DNA of 48,400 nt, taken from JBKQHQ01 sp052148715 (GTDB lineage: Bacteria; Pseudomonadota; Alphaproteobacteria; Rhizobiales; Xanthobacteraceae). The translations under genes were made by a program, and so were the position numbers. Location of the stretch: the NCBI GenBank assembly GCA_052148715.1, contig JBKQHQ010000180.1, positions 1-48,400 of the forward strand. The letters are read 5' to 3'. Position 1 is the stretch's first letter, and every line of letters begins with the position of its first letter. Below, in pieces: positions 34,801 to 42,247 of the stretch. The notes below the pieces were generated by a model. The model searched no databases. It was given only the letters and a program-made list of their open reading frames with translations, and was not told the origin of the DNA.

Positions 34801-35329
34801 CCGCGAACGTGGCCATCGACAAGGCCACGAACAGCGCGATGTCGCCGAGCACCGGCTGCGTGACGCCGGCATGCGGCGCCGCGTGACCGATTACTGTCGC
34901 CAGCGATGCAGAGACGGCTTTGAGCTGCAACGCGATATAAGGAACAGTGCCGACGATCGCTATCAGCGCCACCGTCGCGGCGACGGTTTGGCCCTTGCCA
35001 TACCGCGCGGCGATGAAATCAGCGATGGAGGTGATGTTCTGCTGTTTGGCGAGCCGCACGATGCGAACGATCAGCGGAGAGCAGAGTCCGATCATCAAGA
35101 TCGGCCCGATATAGATCGTCAGGAACTCGAAGCCCGTGCGCGACGCAAGGCCCACTGAGCCGAAGAACGTCCAGGAGGTGCAATAGATCGCCAGCGAAAG
35201 CGGATAAATGAAGAGACGCGACCGCACGAGTTGGCCGAACTGACGCACCCGGTCGCCATAGCTCGCCACCAGAAACAACAGTCCGATGTAACCGAGCGCG
35301 GTTACGACGAAGACCGAGCCTTGCAGCAT
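31814..35329 (-). CDS. SSS-transporter/PAS hybrid histidine kinase
   Basis: A 1171-residue membrane protein. Residues about 1-530 are a sodium:solute-symporter-like domain with about 13 helices (for example YPLSLAIYCTSWTFFGSVGL and ARYGKGQTVAATVALIAIVG). Residues about 650-760 are a PAS domain (GIAVFDKDLQLICWNRRFGE), followed by a coiled coil, HisKA with H815 (AASHDILQPLNAARLY), HATPase with N box (NLVSNAIKYTLDG) and G boxes (GLGIP, GLGLGLSI), and a receiver with D1098 and K1148. CbrA- and CrbS-type kinases share this architecture and sense carbon sources such as His or acetate. The likely partner is the LuxR regulator at 29340. The substrate sensed is not evident. Confidence 0.94.
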   Translation of the reverse strand: MLQGSVFVVTALGYIGLLFLVASYGDRVRQFGQLVRSRLFIYPLSLAIYCTSWTFFGSVGLASRTGFEFLTIYIGPILMIGLCSPLIVRIVRLAKQQNITSIADFIAARYGKGQTVAATVALIAIVGTVPYIALQLKAVSASLATVIGHAAPHAGVTQPVLGDIALFVALSMATFAVLFGTRHIDATEHQHGLMLAVATESIVKLVCFVAVGAFVTFWMFDGPVDLFTQAMRRNDTAAALTREIRPGMFVAMTLLSLGAIVLLPRQFHVTVVENNNEAEIKRAAWLFPLYLVLINLFVVPIAIAGLLTFPAGQVDSDMFVLALPLAAGSHIVTIIAFVGGLSAATAMVIVESVALAIMISNDIVVPLILQQRHGFIAERGDVGTLLLTVRRIAIFAILLLAYLYYRSAAEAQLASIGLLSFAALAQLAPAFFGGLVWRRATAAGAIAGMTVGILVWAYTLLLPSFADVGIVGEWILHEGPFAIALLRPEGLLGVELPPLEHGVVWSLGLNVLAYIGFSLARAPTAIESLQANLFVPSTLAPTPSLRLWRSSVTVEELATAVARYIGEERTRTSFESFARSRGISLESQADADFQLLRHAEHLLASAIGAASSRFVLSLLLRKRTVSTKAALKLLDDANTAIHYDREILQTALDHVRQGIAVFDKDLQLICWNRRFGEIIDLPPELTRAGIGLEQIVRFNAERSGVRDELAVVVRERMAGYLAGTEPFLERRNDGGLVIEVRSNRMPDGGIVTTFTDITPSVEAAEALERANETLERRVQIRTEELTRLNSELARAKADADEANISKTRFLAAASHDILQPLNAARLYVTSLVERQGPGAESDLIGNIDASLEAVEEIFGALLDISRLDAGVMQPELSSVNIQDLLRRIEVEFAPLARAKGLKLVFVKSSAAVRSDRRLLRRLLQNLVSNAIKYTLDGRVLVGCRREGARLRISVYDTGLGIPASKTRTIFQEFHRLDQGAQVARGLGLGLSIVERIARVLDHEVDLASEVGRGSHFSVAVPITAEATSAMPERAVVRVDPGELAGTVVLCLDNEPAIVAGTAALLGGWGCRVVKAGDLAQALAASADAGVQLNGFLVDYHLDQGNGIEAIIELRQRFGPDMPAILITADQDPRLRTQARARGIAVLSKPVKPAALRALLAQWRAQRVVAAE

Positions 35330-35587
35330 CCCGGCTCCTCATGCGATCCCGGTCGTCGGGACAGCGGATCGCAAATGATCGCAGTAGCAGTACAGGTCAT
35401 CACAAATGACGACGTATTGTCATCGACTTTCTTGCCCGAGGTTGCCGGCGACACCGGCTTGGATTGTCCACATGCAGCATCACCTTCATGTTACCCTATA
35501 TTACCATAAGCCGTTGATGGGGTTGCTATTTCGTCGCGAACGACGCAAGTTGCGCACGTTGTATGCCACGGAGGATTCGCCATCGGG

Positions 35588-36718
35588 GTGGCTATAACCG
35601 TACCAAGCGTTTCGGAAGCGCGCCTGTCCAGCCTGCTCGACAGTGCGGCGGTTGGTATTGTCGTTGTCAATGAGCAAGGCTGCATCCTCACCTTCAATAA
35701 GGCTTGTGAGCGGTTGTTCGGTTACGGTGCCGCGGAAATTCTCGGCGAGAACGTGCGGACCATCATTCCGGCGGAGTACACGGCTGAGCATGACGCATCA
35801 TTTACCGAGTTCGTGCGTGGCGGCGTTTCCACATCCGTCGGCATGGCTCGCGAATTGCGGGGCTTGCATCGTGACGGCTCGGCGTTCCCGCTGGAACTAT
35901 CGATCAGTGAGGCGATGACCCCGGACGGCCGCCAGTTCGTCGGCATTCTGCGCGACTTGCGCCCTCGGCGGGCAACCGAGCAGCGGCTCGGCGAATTGCA
36001 AGCCGATCTCGTACACGTGGCGCGTATCTCGGCGATGGACGAGATGGGGGCGGCGCTGGCGCACGAGCTGAATCAGCCGTTGACCGCACTCATGCTGTAT
36101 CTGCAGGCGCTCGAGCGGACGAACGCCAAGCAAGCAGCCGGCGATGTCGTGCCGGCTTCCGTGGCCGGCATCCTGGACAAGGCCATGCGTGAAGCCGAAC
36201 GTGCGGCCAACATCATCCAGCGCATGCGCCACTTCATCGAGAAGCGTGAGCCGTTGCGGCGGCTGGTCGATTTGAGTCGGCTGGTCGACGAGGTGGTCGA
36301 GCTGAACTTGCCTGCCAGCCGGCCTGGCGTCCGCCTTGCGCGCGCGCTCGCGCCTGATCTGCCGCAGGTCCTGGTCGATCCAATCCAGATTCAGCAAATC
36401 ATCGTCAATCTGGTGCGCAACGCCATGGAGGCGGTAGGCGGCATCAGCCGCGCCGAAATTCGCGTGACCACGCGTCTGGGCAATGATGTAGTCGTGCTCA
36501 CGGTCGAGGATAACGGACCCGGCATTCCGGCCGACGCCTTGTCGCACCTGTTCAAAGCGTTTGCGACGGAGCAAGGTAGCGACATGGGACTGGGCCTCAC
36601 CATCTCCAAAACGATCGCGCAGACGCACGGCGGAGATCTGACCGTCGATCCGGGCGGAAACGGGCGCGGCGCCCGTTTTACGCTCACCCTGCCTTTGCCG
36701 GCGGCGGCCGGTATCTGA
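35588..36718 (+). CDS. fixL: FixL-like PAS heme sensor kinase
   Basis: A 376-residue soluble kinase. The PAS domain covers residues about 8-125. Aligned by eye with Bradyrhizobium FixL, it keeps the heme-ligand His (H68 in EYTAEHDASFTEFV) and the distal Arg (R88 in GMARELRG), so it should bind heme and sense O2. Then come HisKA with H159 (ALAHELNQPLTALMLY), N box (NLVRNAMEAVGG) and G boxes (DNGPGIP, GLGLTISK). The 'SAM(G/D)EM.(S/A)ALAHELNQPL' block is a FixL hallmark. It starts with GTG at 35588; GGAGG is 13 nt upstream, a rather long spacer. It is followed by fixJ after 40 bp. Confidence 0.9.
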   Translation: MAITVPSVSEARLSSLLDSAAVGIVVVNEQGCILTFNKACERLFGYGAAEILGENVRTIIPAEYTAEHDASFTEFVRGGVSTSVGMARELRGLHRDGSAFPLELSISEAMTPDGRQFVGILRDLRPRRATEQRLGELQADLVHVARISAMDEMGAALAHELNQPLTALMLYLQALERTNAKQAAGDVVPASVAGILDKAMREAERAANIIQRMRHFIEKREPLRRLVDLSRLVDEVVELNLPASRPGVRLARALAPDLPQVLVDPIQIQQIIVNLVRNAMEAVGGISRAEIRVTTRLGNDVVVLTVEDNGPGIPADALSHLFKAFATEQGSDMGLGLTISKTIAQTHGGDLTVDPGGNGRGARFTLTLPLPAAAGI

Positions 36719-36758
36719 GGTGGGCATGCCAACGCCAGCAGAGGAGGGCGCGAAGGCC

Positions 36759-37397
36759 ATGGGTCAACAGAGCTTGCCGGACGGCGAGATATTCATCGTC
36801 GACGACGATCCGTCGGTGCGCGATGCCCTGTCCGTCGTATTCACGTTGGAAGGCTATCACGTCAGTAGCTTCGGCGAAGGCATTACCTTTCTGTCCGCGG
36901 CGCGTGCCCGCACGCCGGCCTGCATCCTGCTCGACGTGCACATGCCGGGCCGCTCGGGCCTCGACATCTTGAAGGAGCTCAACGCGCAGCATTATGGCGC
37001 GCCGATCTTCATCATTTCCGGGCAGGGCGATATTCCGATGGCTGTAGACGCCATCAAGAACGGTGCGCTCGATTTCATCGAGAAGCCGTTCGACGCCAAC
37101 ACCGTCGTCTCGCGGGTGCGTGAGGCGGTGGACGCTTGGGGCCAGCGCGCCGCCAATGACGACGCCTCGGATATGCTGTCGCTGCGCTTCCGGGACCACC
37201 AATCGCTAACCCCGCGTGAACGCGAGGTCCTGGCGCAGATCGCAGGCGGAGCCTCGAACAAGGAGGCGGGTCGCCGTCTCGGCATCTCGCCGCGCACGAT
37301 CGAGGTCCACCGCGCGCGCATCATGGAGAAGCTCGGTGCCAAGAACGCCGCCGACCTCGTGCGGATCGTGCTGAGCGAAGGGCGCGGTCACCCCTAG
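36759..37397 (+). CDS. fixJ: FixJ-like LuxR response regulator
   Basis: A 212-residue regulator from the ATG at 36759. The receiver has the VDDD acidic cluster (IFIVDDDPSVRD), phosphosite D59 (ILLDVHMPG) and K109 (FIEKPFD). The HTH reads SLTPREREVLAQIAGGASNK, then EAGRRLGISPRTIEVHRARI. This is the FixJ/TodT type, the natural partner of the preceding FixL. In rhizobia FixJ-P activates fixK under low oxygen. Starts at GTG 36720 or ATG 36726 are in frame; GGAGGG 10 nt upstream of 36759 and the length of relatives favour the shorter form. No fixK is in the window. Confidence 0.9.
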   Translation: MGQQSLPDGEIFIVDDDPSVRDALSVVFTLEGYHVSSFGEGITFLSAARARTPACILLDVHMPGRSGLDILKELNAQHYGAPIFIISGQGDIPMAVDAIKNGALDFIEKPFDANTVVSRVREAVDAWGQRAANDDASDMLSLRFRDHQSLTPREREVLAQIAGGASNKEAGRRLGISPRTIEVHRARIMEKLGAKNAADLVRIVLSEGRGHP

Positions 37398-37513
37398 CCG
37401 ACGTTCCTTGCCGGATTTCGGTGGTATTTCTACGCATTCCGCGGAGGCGTGAAACGTTGTCTCATCCCTTTTCAGGGCATGGTTACGGCTGCGTTTAAGC
37501 GTGCGGGTTTGCT

Positions 37514-37861
37514 ATGGCCATTCACATCCTCGAAGGCGACCCGGGTGTGAACGACTCGCTCGCCCTGCTGTTGCGCAATCTGGGCCACGAGGTTCTCTCC
37601 TACTCCGATGCAGCGAGCTTCTTCCGCGGCGATCCGCCTCCCGCGCAGGACAGTGTCATTCTTGACCTGACGCTGGCCGATGTCAGCGGGGTTGCCGTGA
37701 TCAAATGGCTGCAGCGCTTGCGCGAGCCTCCGCACATCATCGCCGTCTCCGGGCAACCACGCAAGGCCATCGAGGCACAGCTTCGCGGAATGGATGTGCC
37801 GCATCTTCTGCGTAAGCCTCTACGCGAGGATCTCATCACCGCTCAGCTCGCGGGGCACTAA
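37514..37861 (+). CDS. Single-domain receiver protein (FixJ-type REC)
   Basis: A 115-residue stand-alone receiver with phosphosite D51 (SVILDLTLADVSG) and Lys K101 (LLRKPL). The first acidic cluster is E7-G8-D9 rather than the usual two adjacent acids. There is no output domain. It lies 116 bp after fixJ and in the same direction, so it could compete with FixJ for phosphate from FixL or act as a phosphate sink, as FixT-like modulators do in other rhizobia by different means. That role is inference. Confidence 0.82.
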   Translation: MAIHILEGDPGVNDSLALLLRNLGHEVLSYSDAASFFRGDPPPAQDSVILDLTLADVSGVAVIKWLQRLREPPHIIAVSGQPRKAIEAQLRGMDVPHLLRKPLREDLITAQLAGH

Positions 37862-37931
37862 GCAGCTCGAGCCGCCATGGGCGAAGAATGACGGCGACAC
37901 CGTAGCGGTGCGCGTTGCACCGTGAGGCGGG

Positions 37932-39161
37932 CTACTCGGCCGCCAAGACGTGACCCTGGCGCGGAAGCTCGAGCCGCTCCCACACATCGATCAACGCGTC
38001 CGCCAGCGCATCGACGAGGCCGTCGTCGTGGAATGGCGTCGGCGTGATCCGCAGCCGTTCCATGCCGCGCGGCACGGTCGGATAATTGATCGGCTGGATG
38101 TAGATCGCGTGCTCGGTGAGCAAGAGATCGCTTGCGGCTTTGCACTTCTCCGGGTCGCCAACCAGAACCGGCACGATGTGGGTGTCGCTCGGCATCACCG
38201 GCAATCCGGCCGCGCTGAGCAAGGCCTTGACGCGCGCGGCACGCTCCTGGTGTCGCTCGCGCTCCCAACTGGAGGCCTTCAGGTGCCGGATGGCGGCGGT
38301 TGCCGCCGCGCATACCGCGGGGGGGAGCGCGGTCGTGAAGATGAAGCCCGGCGCGTACGAGCGCACCGCGTCGACCAACAGGCGAGAGGCGGCGATGTAG
38401 CCCCCCATGCAGCCGAACGCCTTCGCGAGCGTCCCCTCCAGCACGTCGATTCGATCCGTGACGCCGTCGCGTTCGGCGATGCCGGCTCCGCGCGGACCAT
38501 ACATGCCGACCGCGTGTACTTCGTCGGCGTAGGTCAAGGCGCCGTACCGCTCGGCGAGATCACAGATGCGATGCATCGGTGCCACGTCGCCATCCATGGA
38601 ATACAGCGTCTCAAAGACGATCAGCTTCGGCTGCTCCGGTCCGGCCGCCCGCAGCAACTGCTCGAGGTGATCCATGTCGTTGTGTCGCCAGATCTGCTTC
38701 TCGCAGCCGGATTGACGAACGCCTTCGATCATCGAGTTATGGTTGAGCGCATCCGACAGGATCAGGCAGTTGGGAAGGAGCTTGGCGATGGTCGCTATGC
38801 CCGTCTGGTTCGACACATAGCCGGACGTGAAGACGAGCGCGGCTTCCTTGCGGTGCAGGTCGGCAAGCTCGTGCTCGAGCTCCACCAGCGGGTGGTTCGT
38901 CCCGGCAATGTTACGGGTGCCGCCGGCGCCGGTGCCGAGCCGCGTTGCCGCCTCGACCATGGCGCCGATGACCTTCGGATGCTGCCCCATGCCGAGGTAA
39001 TCATTGGAGCACCAGATCACGACCTCGCGCCGCCCCGCGGGGGAATGCCAGGTCGCGTGTGGAAACCGCCCGGCAATCCGCTCCAGGTCGGCAAAAACCC
39101 GGTAGCGCCGCTCGTCCCGCAACTGTCTGAGCGCGGCCGAGAAGAACGCGTCATAGTCCAT
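37932..39161 (-). CDS. hemA: 5-aminolevulinate synthase
   Basis: A 409-residue PLP enzyme that condenses glycine with succinyl-CoA to form ALA, the committed step of heme synthesis in alphaproteobacteria (Shemin pathway). The PLP lysine is K247 in LEGTLAKAFGCMGG, and GTRNIAGT, SDALNHNSMI and DEVHAVGMYG are conserved. It is convergent with the fixL-fixJ-receiver group. An oxygen-type FixK/FNR box lies 84-97 bp upstream of the ATG. A palindrome CCCTTTT-T-AAAAGGG (39183-39197) lies in the leader just upstream of the ribosome-binding site GGAG. Confidence 0.97.
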   Translation of the reverse strand: MDYDAFFSAALRQLRDERRYRVFADLERIAGRFPHATWHSPAGRREVVIWCSNDYLGMGQHPKVIGAMVEAATRLGTGAGGTRNIAGTNHPLVELEHELADLHRKEAALVFTSGYVSNQTGIATIAKLLPNCLILSDALNHNSMIEGVRQSGCEKQIWRHNDMDHLEQLLRAAGPEQPKLIVFETLYSMDGDVAPMHRICDLAERYGALTYADEVHAVGMYGPRGAGIAERDGVTDRIDVLEGTLAKAFGCMGGYIAASRLLVDAVRSYAPGFIFTTALPPAVCAAATAAIRHLKASSWERERHQERAARVKALLSAAGLPVMPSDTHIVPVLVGDPEKCKAASDLLLTEHAIYIQPINYPTVPRGMERLRITPTPFHDDGLVDALADALIDVWERLELPRQGHVLAAE

Positions 39162-39244
39162 GAATCGGCATCTCCATCGCGCCCCTTTTTAAAAGGGTTC
39201 TAATTGGCTGTCGAGACGCTTCGTCGGTCCAGCGGGCGCCGGCA

Positions 39245-39258
39245 TTGATCTTCGTCAA
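39245..39258 (-). promoter_or_regulatory. FixK/FNR-type box upstream of hemA
   Basis: The plus strand reads TTGAT-CTTC-GTCAA, one mismatch from the consensus TTGAT-N4-ATCAA bound by FNR/FixK proteins. It sits 84-97 bp before the hemA ATG and about 146 bp before the dehydratase ATG on the other strand. In Bradyrhizobium, hemA is known to respond to oxygen through FixLJ, which matches the fixLJ genes next door. Confidence 0.6.
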
Positions 39259-39403
39259 GGCTTCTCAAGGAATGGTGTGCCCGCACCGGTCGCCACGGTT
39301 TCGCTTGTTGCCACCTGCGGATTGGCTTAAGGGCTCGATATACCGATCGCGCCGGGAAATGAGCGACCGAGACTACGGAGTAAACCGACAGGCTTAACGA
39401 AGC

Positions 39404-41119
39404 ATGACTGAAACCGTCGGGCTCGAGCACGGCCTTACCAATTACGGCGACCGCGACTTCTCCCTGTATCTGCGCCGCTCGTTCGCCCAATCGATGGGCT
39501 ATTCACGGACGATGCTGGGCAAGCCGGTGATCGGCATCGCCTATACGCCATCGGGCTTCAACAACTGCCACCGGCATTTCCCGGAGCTGCTGGACGCCGT
39601 GAAGCGCGGCATTCTGGCAGCCGGCGCCCTGCCGCTCGACTTTCCGACCATATCGCTTGGCGAAGTATTCTTGAGTCCGACCAGCCTCAAATTCCGCAAC
39701 CTCATGTCGATCGATACCGAGGAGATGATCCGCGCCCAGCCGATGGATGCGGTCGTGCTGATGGGGGGCTGTGACAAGACCGTGCCGGCCCAGCTCATGG
39801 GAGCCGTTTCGGCAGGGCGCCCAGCCGTGATGCTGGTGGCAGGGCCGATGATGAGCGGCCGGCATCATGGGGAGCGGCTCGGCGCCTGCACGGACTGCCG
39901 CCGTTTTTGGGCACGCTACCGGGCCGGCGAAATCGACGCCGCCAAGATCTCCGATATCGAGGGCAGGCTCGCGACCACAGCCGGCACCTGTGCCGTCATG
40001 GGCACGGCGTCGACCATGGCCTGTGTCGCCGAGGCCCTCGGCCTGCTCCTTCCGGGGACCGCCGCGATCCCCGCCGTGCACGCCGACCGGCTGCGCGCCG
40101 CCGAGGCGACCGGAGCGGCGGCCGTGCGGCTCGTCGGCTCCACGCTCACCCCCGACCGGATCGTCACCCGGCAAGCGGTCGAGAACGCGCTGCGCGTGCT
40201 CATGGCGCTCGGCGGATCGACCAATGCGGTGATCCATCTCACCGCCATTGCGGGGCGCGCCGGCATCAAGCTCCCGCTGGCCCATCTCAACGCGCTGTCG
40301 GACACGACGCCGGTGCTGGTCAACCTGAAGCCGGTCGGCAGCGGCTACATGGACGACTTCTTCGCCGCCGGCGGCATGGGCGCGCTCCTGCGCGAGCTCA
40401 AGCCGCTTTTGCACCTCGATTGCTTGACCGCAACGGGCGAGACGCTCGGCGCGCGTATCGCCGCTGATTCCGACGCTTACGTGGATCGCTCGATCATCGC
40501 AGCTCGCGAGGCGCCGTTCGAGCCGCAGGGAGGGTTGGTCGCGCTCTTCGGCAATCTGGCGCCGAAGGGCGCGATCCTCAAGCGCTCCGCCGCCGACGCC
40601 AAGCTGTTTGAGCACGAGGGCAGGGCGGTCGTCTTCGCCTCGCTCGCCGATCTTGCCGCCCGCATCGACGATCCGGCGCTTGCGGTCGAGCCGGAGGACA
40701 TCCTGGTGCTGCAGAATGCGGGACCGAATGCCGCGGAAGCCATGCCCGAAGCGGGCTATCTTCCGATTCCGAGGAAGCTCGCCGCGCGCGGCATCAAGGA
40801 CATGATCCGCGTATCGGATGCCCGCATGAGCGGGACGGCCTACGGCACCATTGTCTTGCACGTGACACCAGATGCGGCTTCCGGCGGCCCGCTCGCGCTT
40901 GTGCGTGAGGGCGACCGCGTGCGCCTCTCGGTGCGCGACCGCCGCCTCGATCTCCTTGTCGAGGACGCGGAGCTCAATCGCCGTCGCTCGGAGCTGCCGG
41001 GCGCCCCCGCGCCGCCCGAACGCGGTTACGCCAGGCTTTACGCCCGGGAGATTCTCGGGGCCGACGAGGGCTGCGACTTCGCGTTTTTGCGGCCCCCCGC
41101 GGCTGCGGTCCTCGGCTGA
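39404..41119 (+). CDS. IlvD/Edd-family dehydratase
   Basis: A 571-residue [Fe-S] dehydratase of the IlvD/Edd family, which includes dihydroxy-acid dehydratase and the sugar-acid (arabonate, xylonate) dehydratases. Cluster cysteines are visible in the GFNNCHRH region (C55), MGGCDKT (C123) and TAGTCAVMGTASTM; GGSTNAVIH and the C-terminal SDARMSGTAYGTIVLHV are also conserved. The NNCHRH sequence and ACTDCRRFW insert suit the sugar-acid branch better than IlvD proper, which I place no higher than inference. It is divergent from hemA with 242 bp between. The ATG at 39404 was taken; no strong ribosome-binding site is seen. Confidence 0.92.
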   Translation: MTETVGLEHGLTNYGDRDFSLYLRRSFAQSMGYSRTMLGKPVIGIAYTPSGFNNCHRHFPELLDAVKRGILAAGALPLDFPTISLGEVFLSPTSLKFRNLMSIDTEEMIRAQPMDAVVLMGGCDKTVPAQLMGAVSAGRPAVMLVAGPMMSGRHHGERLGACTDCRRFWARYRAGEIDAAKISDIEGRLATTAGTCAVMGTASTMACVAEALGLLLPGTAAIPAVHADRLRAAEATGAAAVRLVGSTLTPDRIVTRQAVENALRVLMALGGSTNAVIHLTAIAGRAGIKLPLAHLNALSDTTPVLVNLKPVGSGYMDDFFAAGGMGALLRELKPLLHLDCLTATGETLGARIAADSDAYVDRSIIAAREAPFEPQGGLVALFGNLAPKGAILKRSAADAKLFEHEGRAVVFASLADLAARIDDPALAVEPEDILVLQNAGPNAAEAMPEAGYLPIPRKLAARGIKDMIRVSDARMSGTAYGTIVLHVTPDAASGGPLALVREGDRVRLSVRDRRLDLLVEDAELNRRRSELPGAPAPPERGYARLYAREILGADEGCDFAFLRPPAAAVLG

Positions 41120-41188
41120 CCACCGTTGCGCCCGCAGCGCTCGCCTCGGCGGCGGTCGTCAACGTTACGCAAGCGGGGAGGCGCTAGT

Positions 41189-41980
41189 CTAATCGCGGGC
41201 CGTCGCCGCGTTCTCTCGCTCGGCGACCGGGCTCGCCGCCGATTCCTTCAGCTCGGCCACGATCTCCCGGTTCAAGGTGGCCTCGACGTCGCGGATCAGA
41301 CGATACGCTTCAACGCCGTCGATGACCCGATGATCAAATAGAAGCTGGACGAGCGTATCGCCGTTGGCTTCGACGAGCCCGTAGTAGAGCAAGAGCGAAA
41401 TCGGGGTCGTCGATTGCATGACCTGTCCCCGCGTGGGGAACGGGTTGATGGCGTAGGTTCCCATATACCTTGATCGCAGCCGTCCGGACCAGCGCAGCAC
41501 GATGTTCCAGATCAATCGACGCACCAAGACCGGTGGGCGCGCAAAGCGGATCAAACGGCGGAAGCTGCCGATCTGCTCGACCGGCGTTTGCTTCAGGCTG
41601 CGCAAGGCCGCATCGAGATGCGCGAGCGACATCGTATCGGGCGCCGGATACTGCTCGAAGAACACCGCCGCGGCGCCGCGCCAAGTCCGTTCGATCGTGA
41701 CCGAGCAGACGGTCGTCGGGTGGAGGTAGAGGCGGGCCCACGGAAAGGGCAGATAGGCGGTCCGCAACTCGGGTCGGCGCCGGCCGACCAGCGCCAAGGC
41801 CTTCATCCAGATCGCCGCCCAACCGATGCCCGGTTGGCGCGCCGCGCGGGCGGCGACGACGGGCGCGACGTTGATGGTCCAATTGCACCCGATGACCTGC
41901 GACTTCAGGCCGAAATGCATCACATCATTGATCCACCGCCGATGCAGTGGGACCGATCTGTAGCGGGGAGCAAGCTTCAT
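41189..41980 (-). CDS. E2-like acyltransferase (2-oxoacid dehydrogenase catalytic-domain family)
   Basis: A 263-residue protein without lipoyl or E3-binding domains. The C-terminal active-site motif LLFDHRVIDGVEAYRLIRD is that of the dihydrolipoamide acyltransferase/chloramphenicol acetyltransferase fold: His and Asp of HRVIDG are intact. It should move an acyl group, probably from CoA or a carrier, to a hydroxyl or thiol. The ATG at 41980 (MKLAPRYRSV) was chosen; the frame is open to 42397 but the upstream part lacks similarity and would overlap the MaoC-SDR gene. It is divergent from MaoC-SDR, ACP and FkbH genes. Free-standing E2-like acyltransferases of this kind act with FkbH proteins in tetronate pathways (Agg4-type). 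Confidence 0.85.
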   Translation of the reverse strand: MKLAPRYRSVPLHRRWINDVMHFGLKSQVIGCNWTINVAPVVAARAARQPGIGWAAIWMKALALVGRRRPELRTAYLPFPWARLYLHPTTVCSVTIERTWRGAAAVFFEQYPAPDTMSLAHLDAALRSLKQTPVEQIGSFRRLIRFARPPVLVRRLIWNIVLRWSGRLRSRYMGTYAINPFPTRGQVMQSTTPISLLLYYGLVEANGDTLVQLLFDHRVIDGVEAYRLIRDVEATLNREIVAELKESAASPVAERENAATARD

Positions 41981-42247
41981 GCGTTGCTCTTGAAGCAAGG
42001 ACCGGGCATTCCGAGGGACCACTTTCGTTGACGAGGCGTGGGCATTGTAACGAATAGCCGGCCAACCGCACGATTGCCACGGCGGCGGCTCAATTGACGG
42101 GAATCTGGGCGGATCACTATAAGCGAGAGCTGCCGGTATCGCGGACGGAAATGCTTTGAGTTGGTTTACTCGCGCCGGTCCGACACACCGCCGGCCCATG
42201 CCAACCCGGATCTGCGCCGGCGGCGATCGCTGAGGGATTAGGTCTAC

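Noticed and set aside
35406..35423. Inverted repeat ATGAC-N8-GTCAT upstream of fixL
   Set aside because: The arms are only 5 bp and it matches no operator that I know; chance is likely.
39183..39197. Palindrome CCCTTTT-T-AAAAGGG as a terminator
   Set aside because: It lies in the hemA leader upstream of the start codon and lacks a GC stem followed by a T-run, so it is not a convincing terminator.
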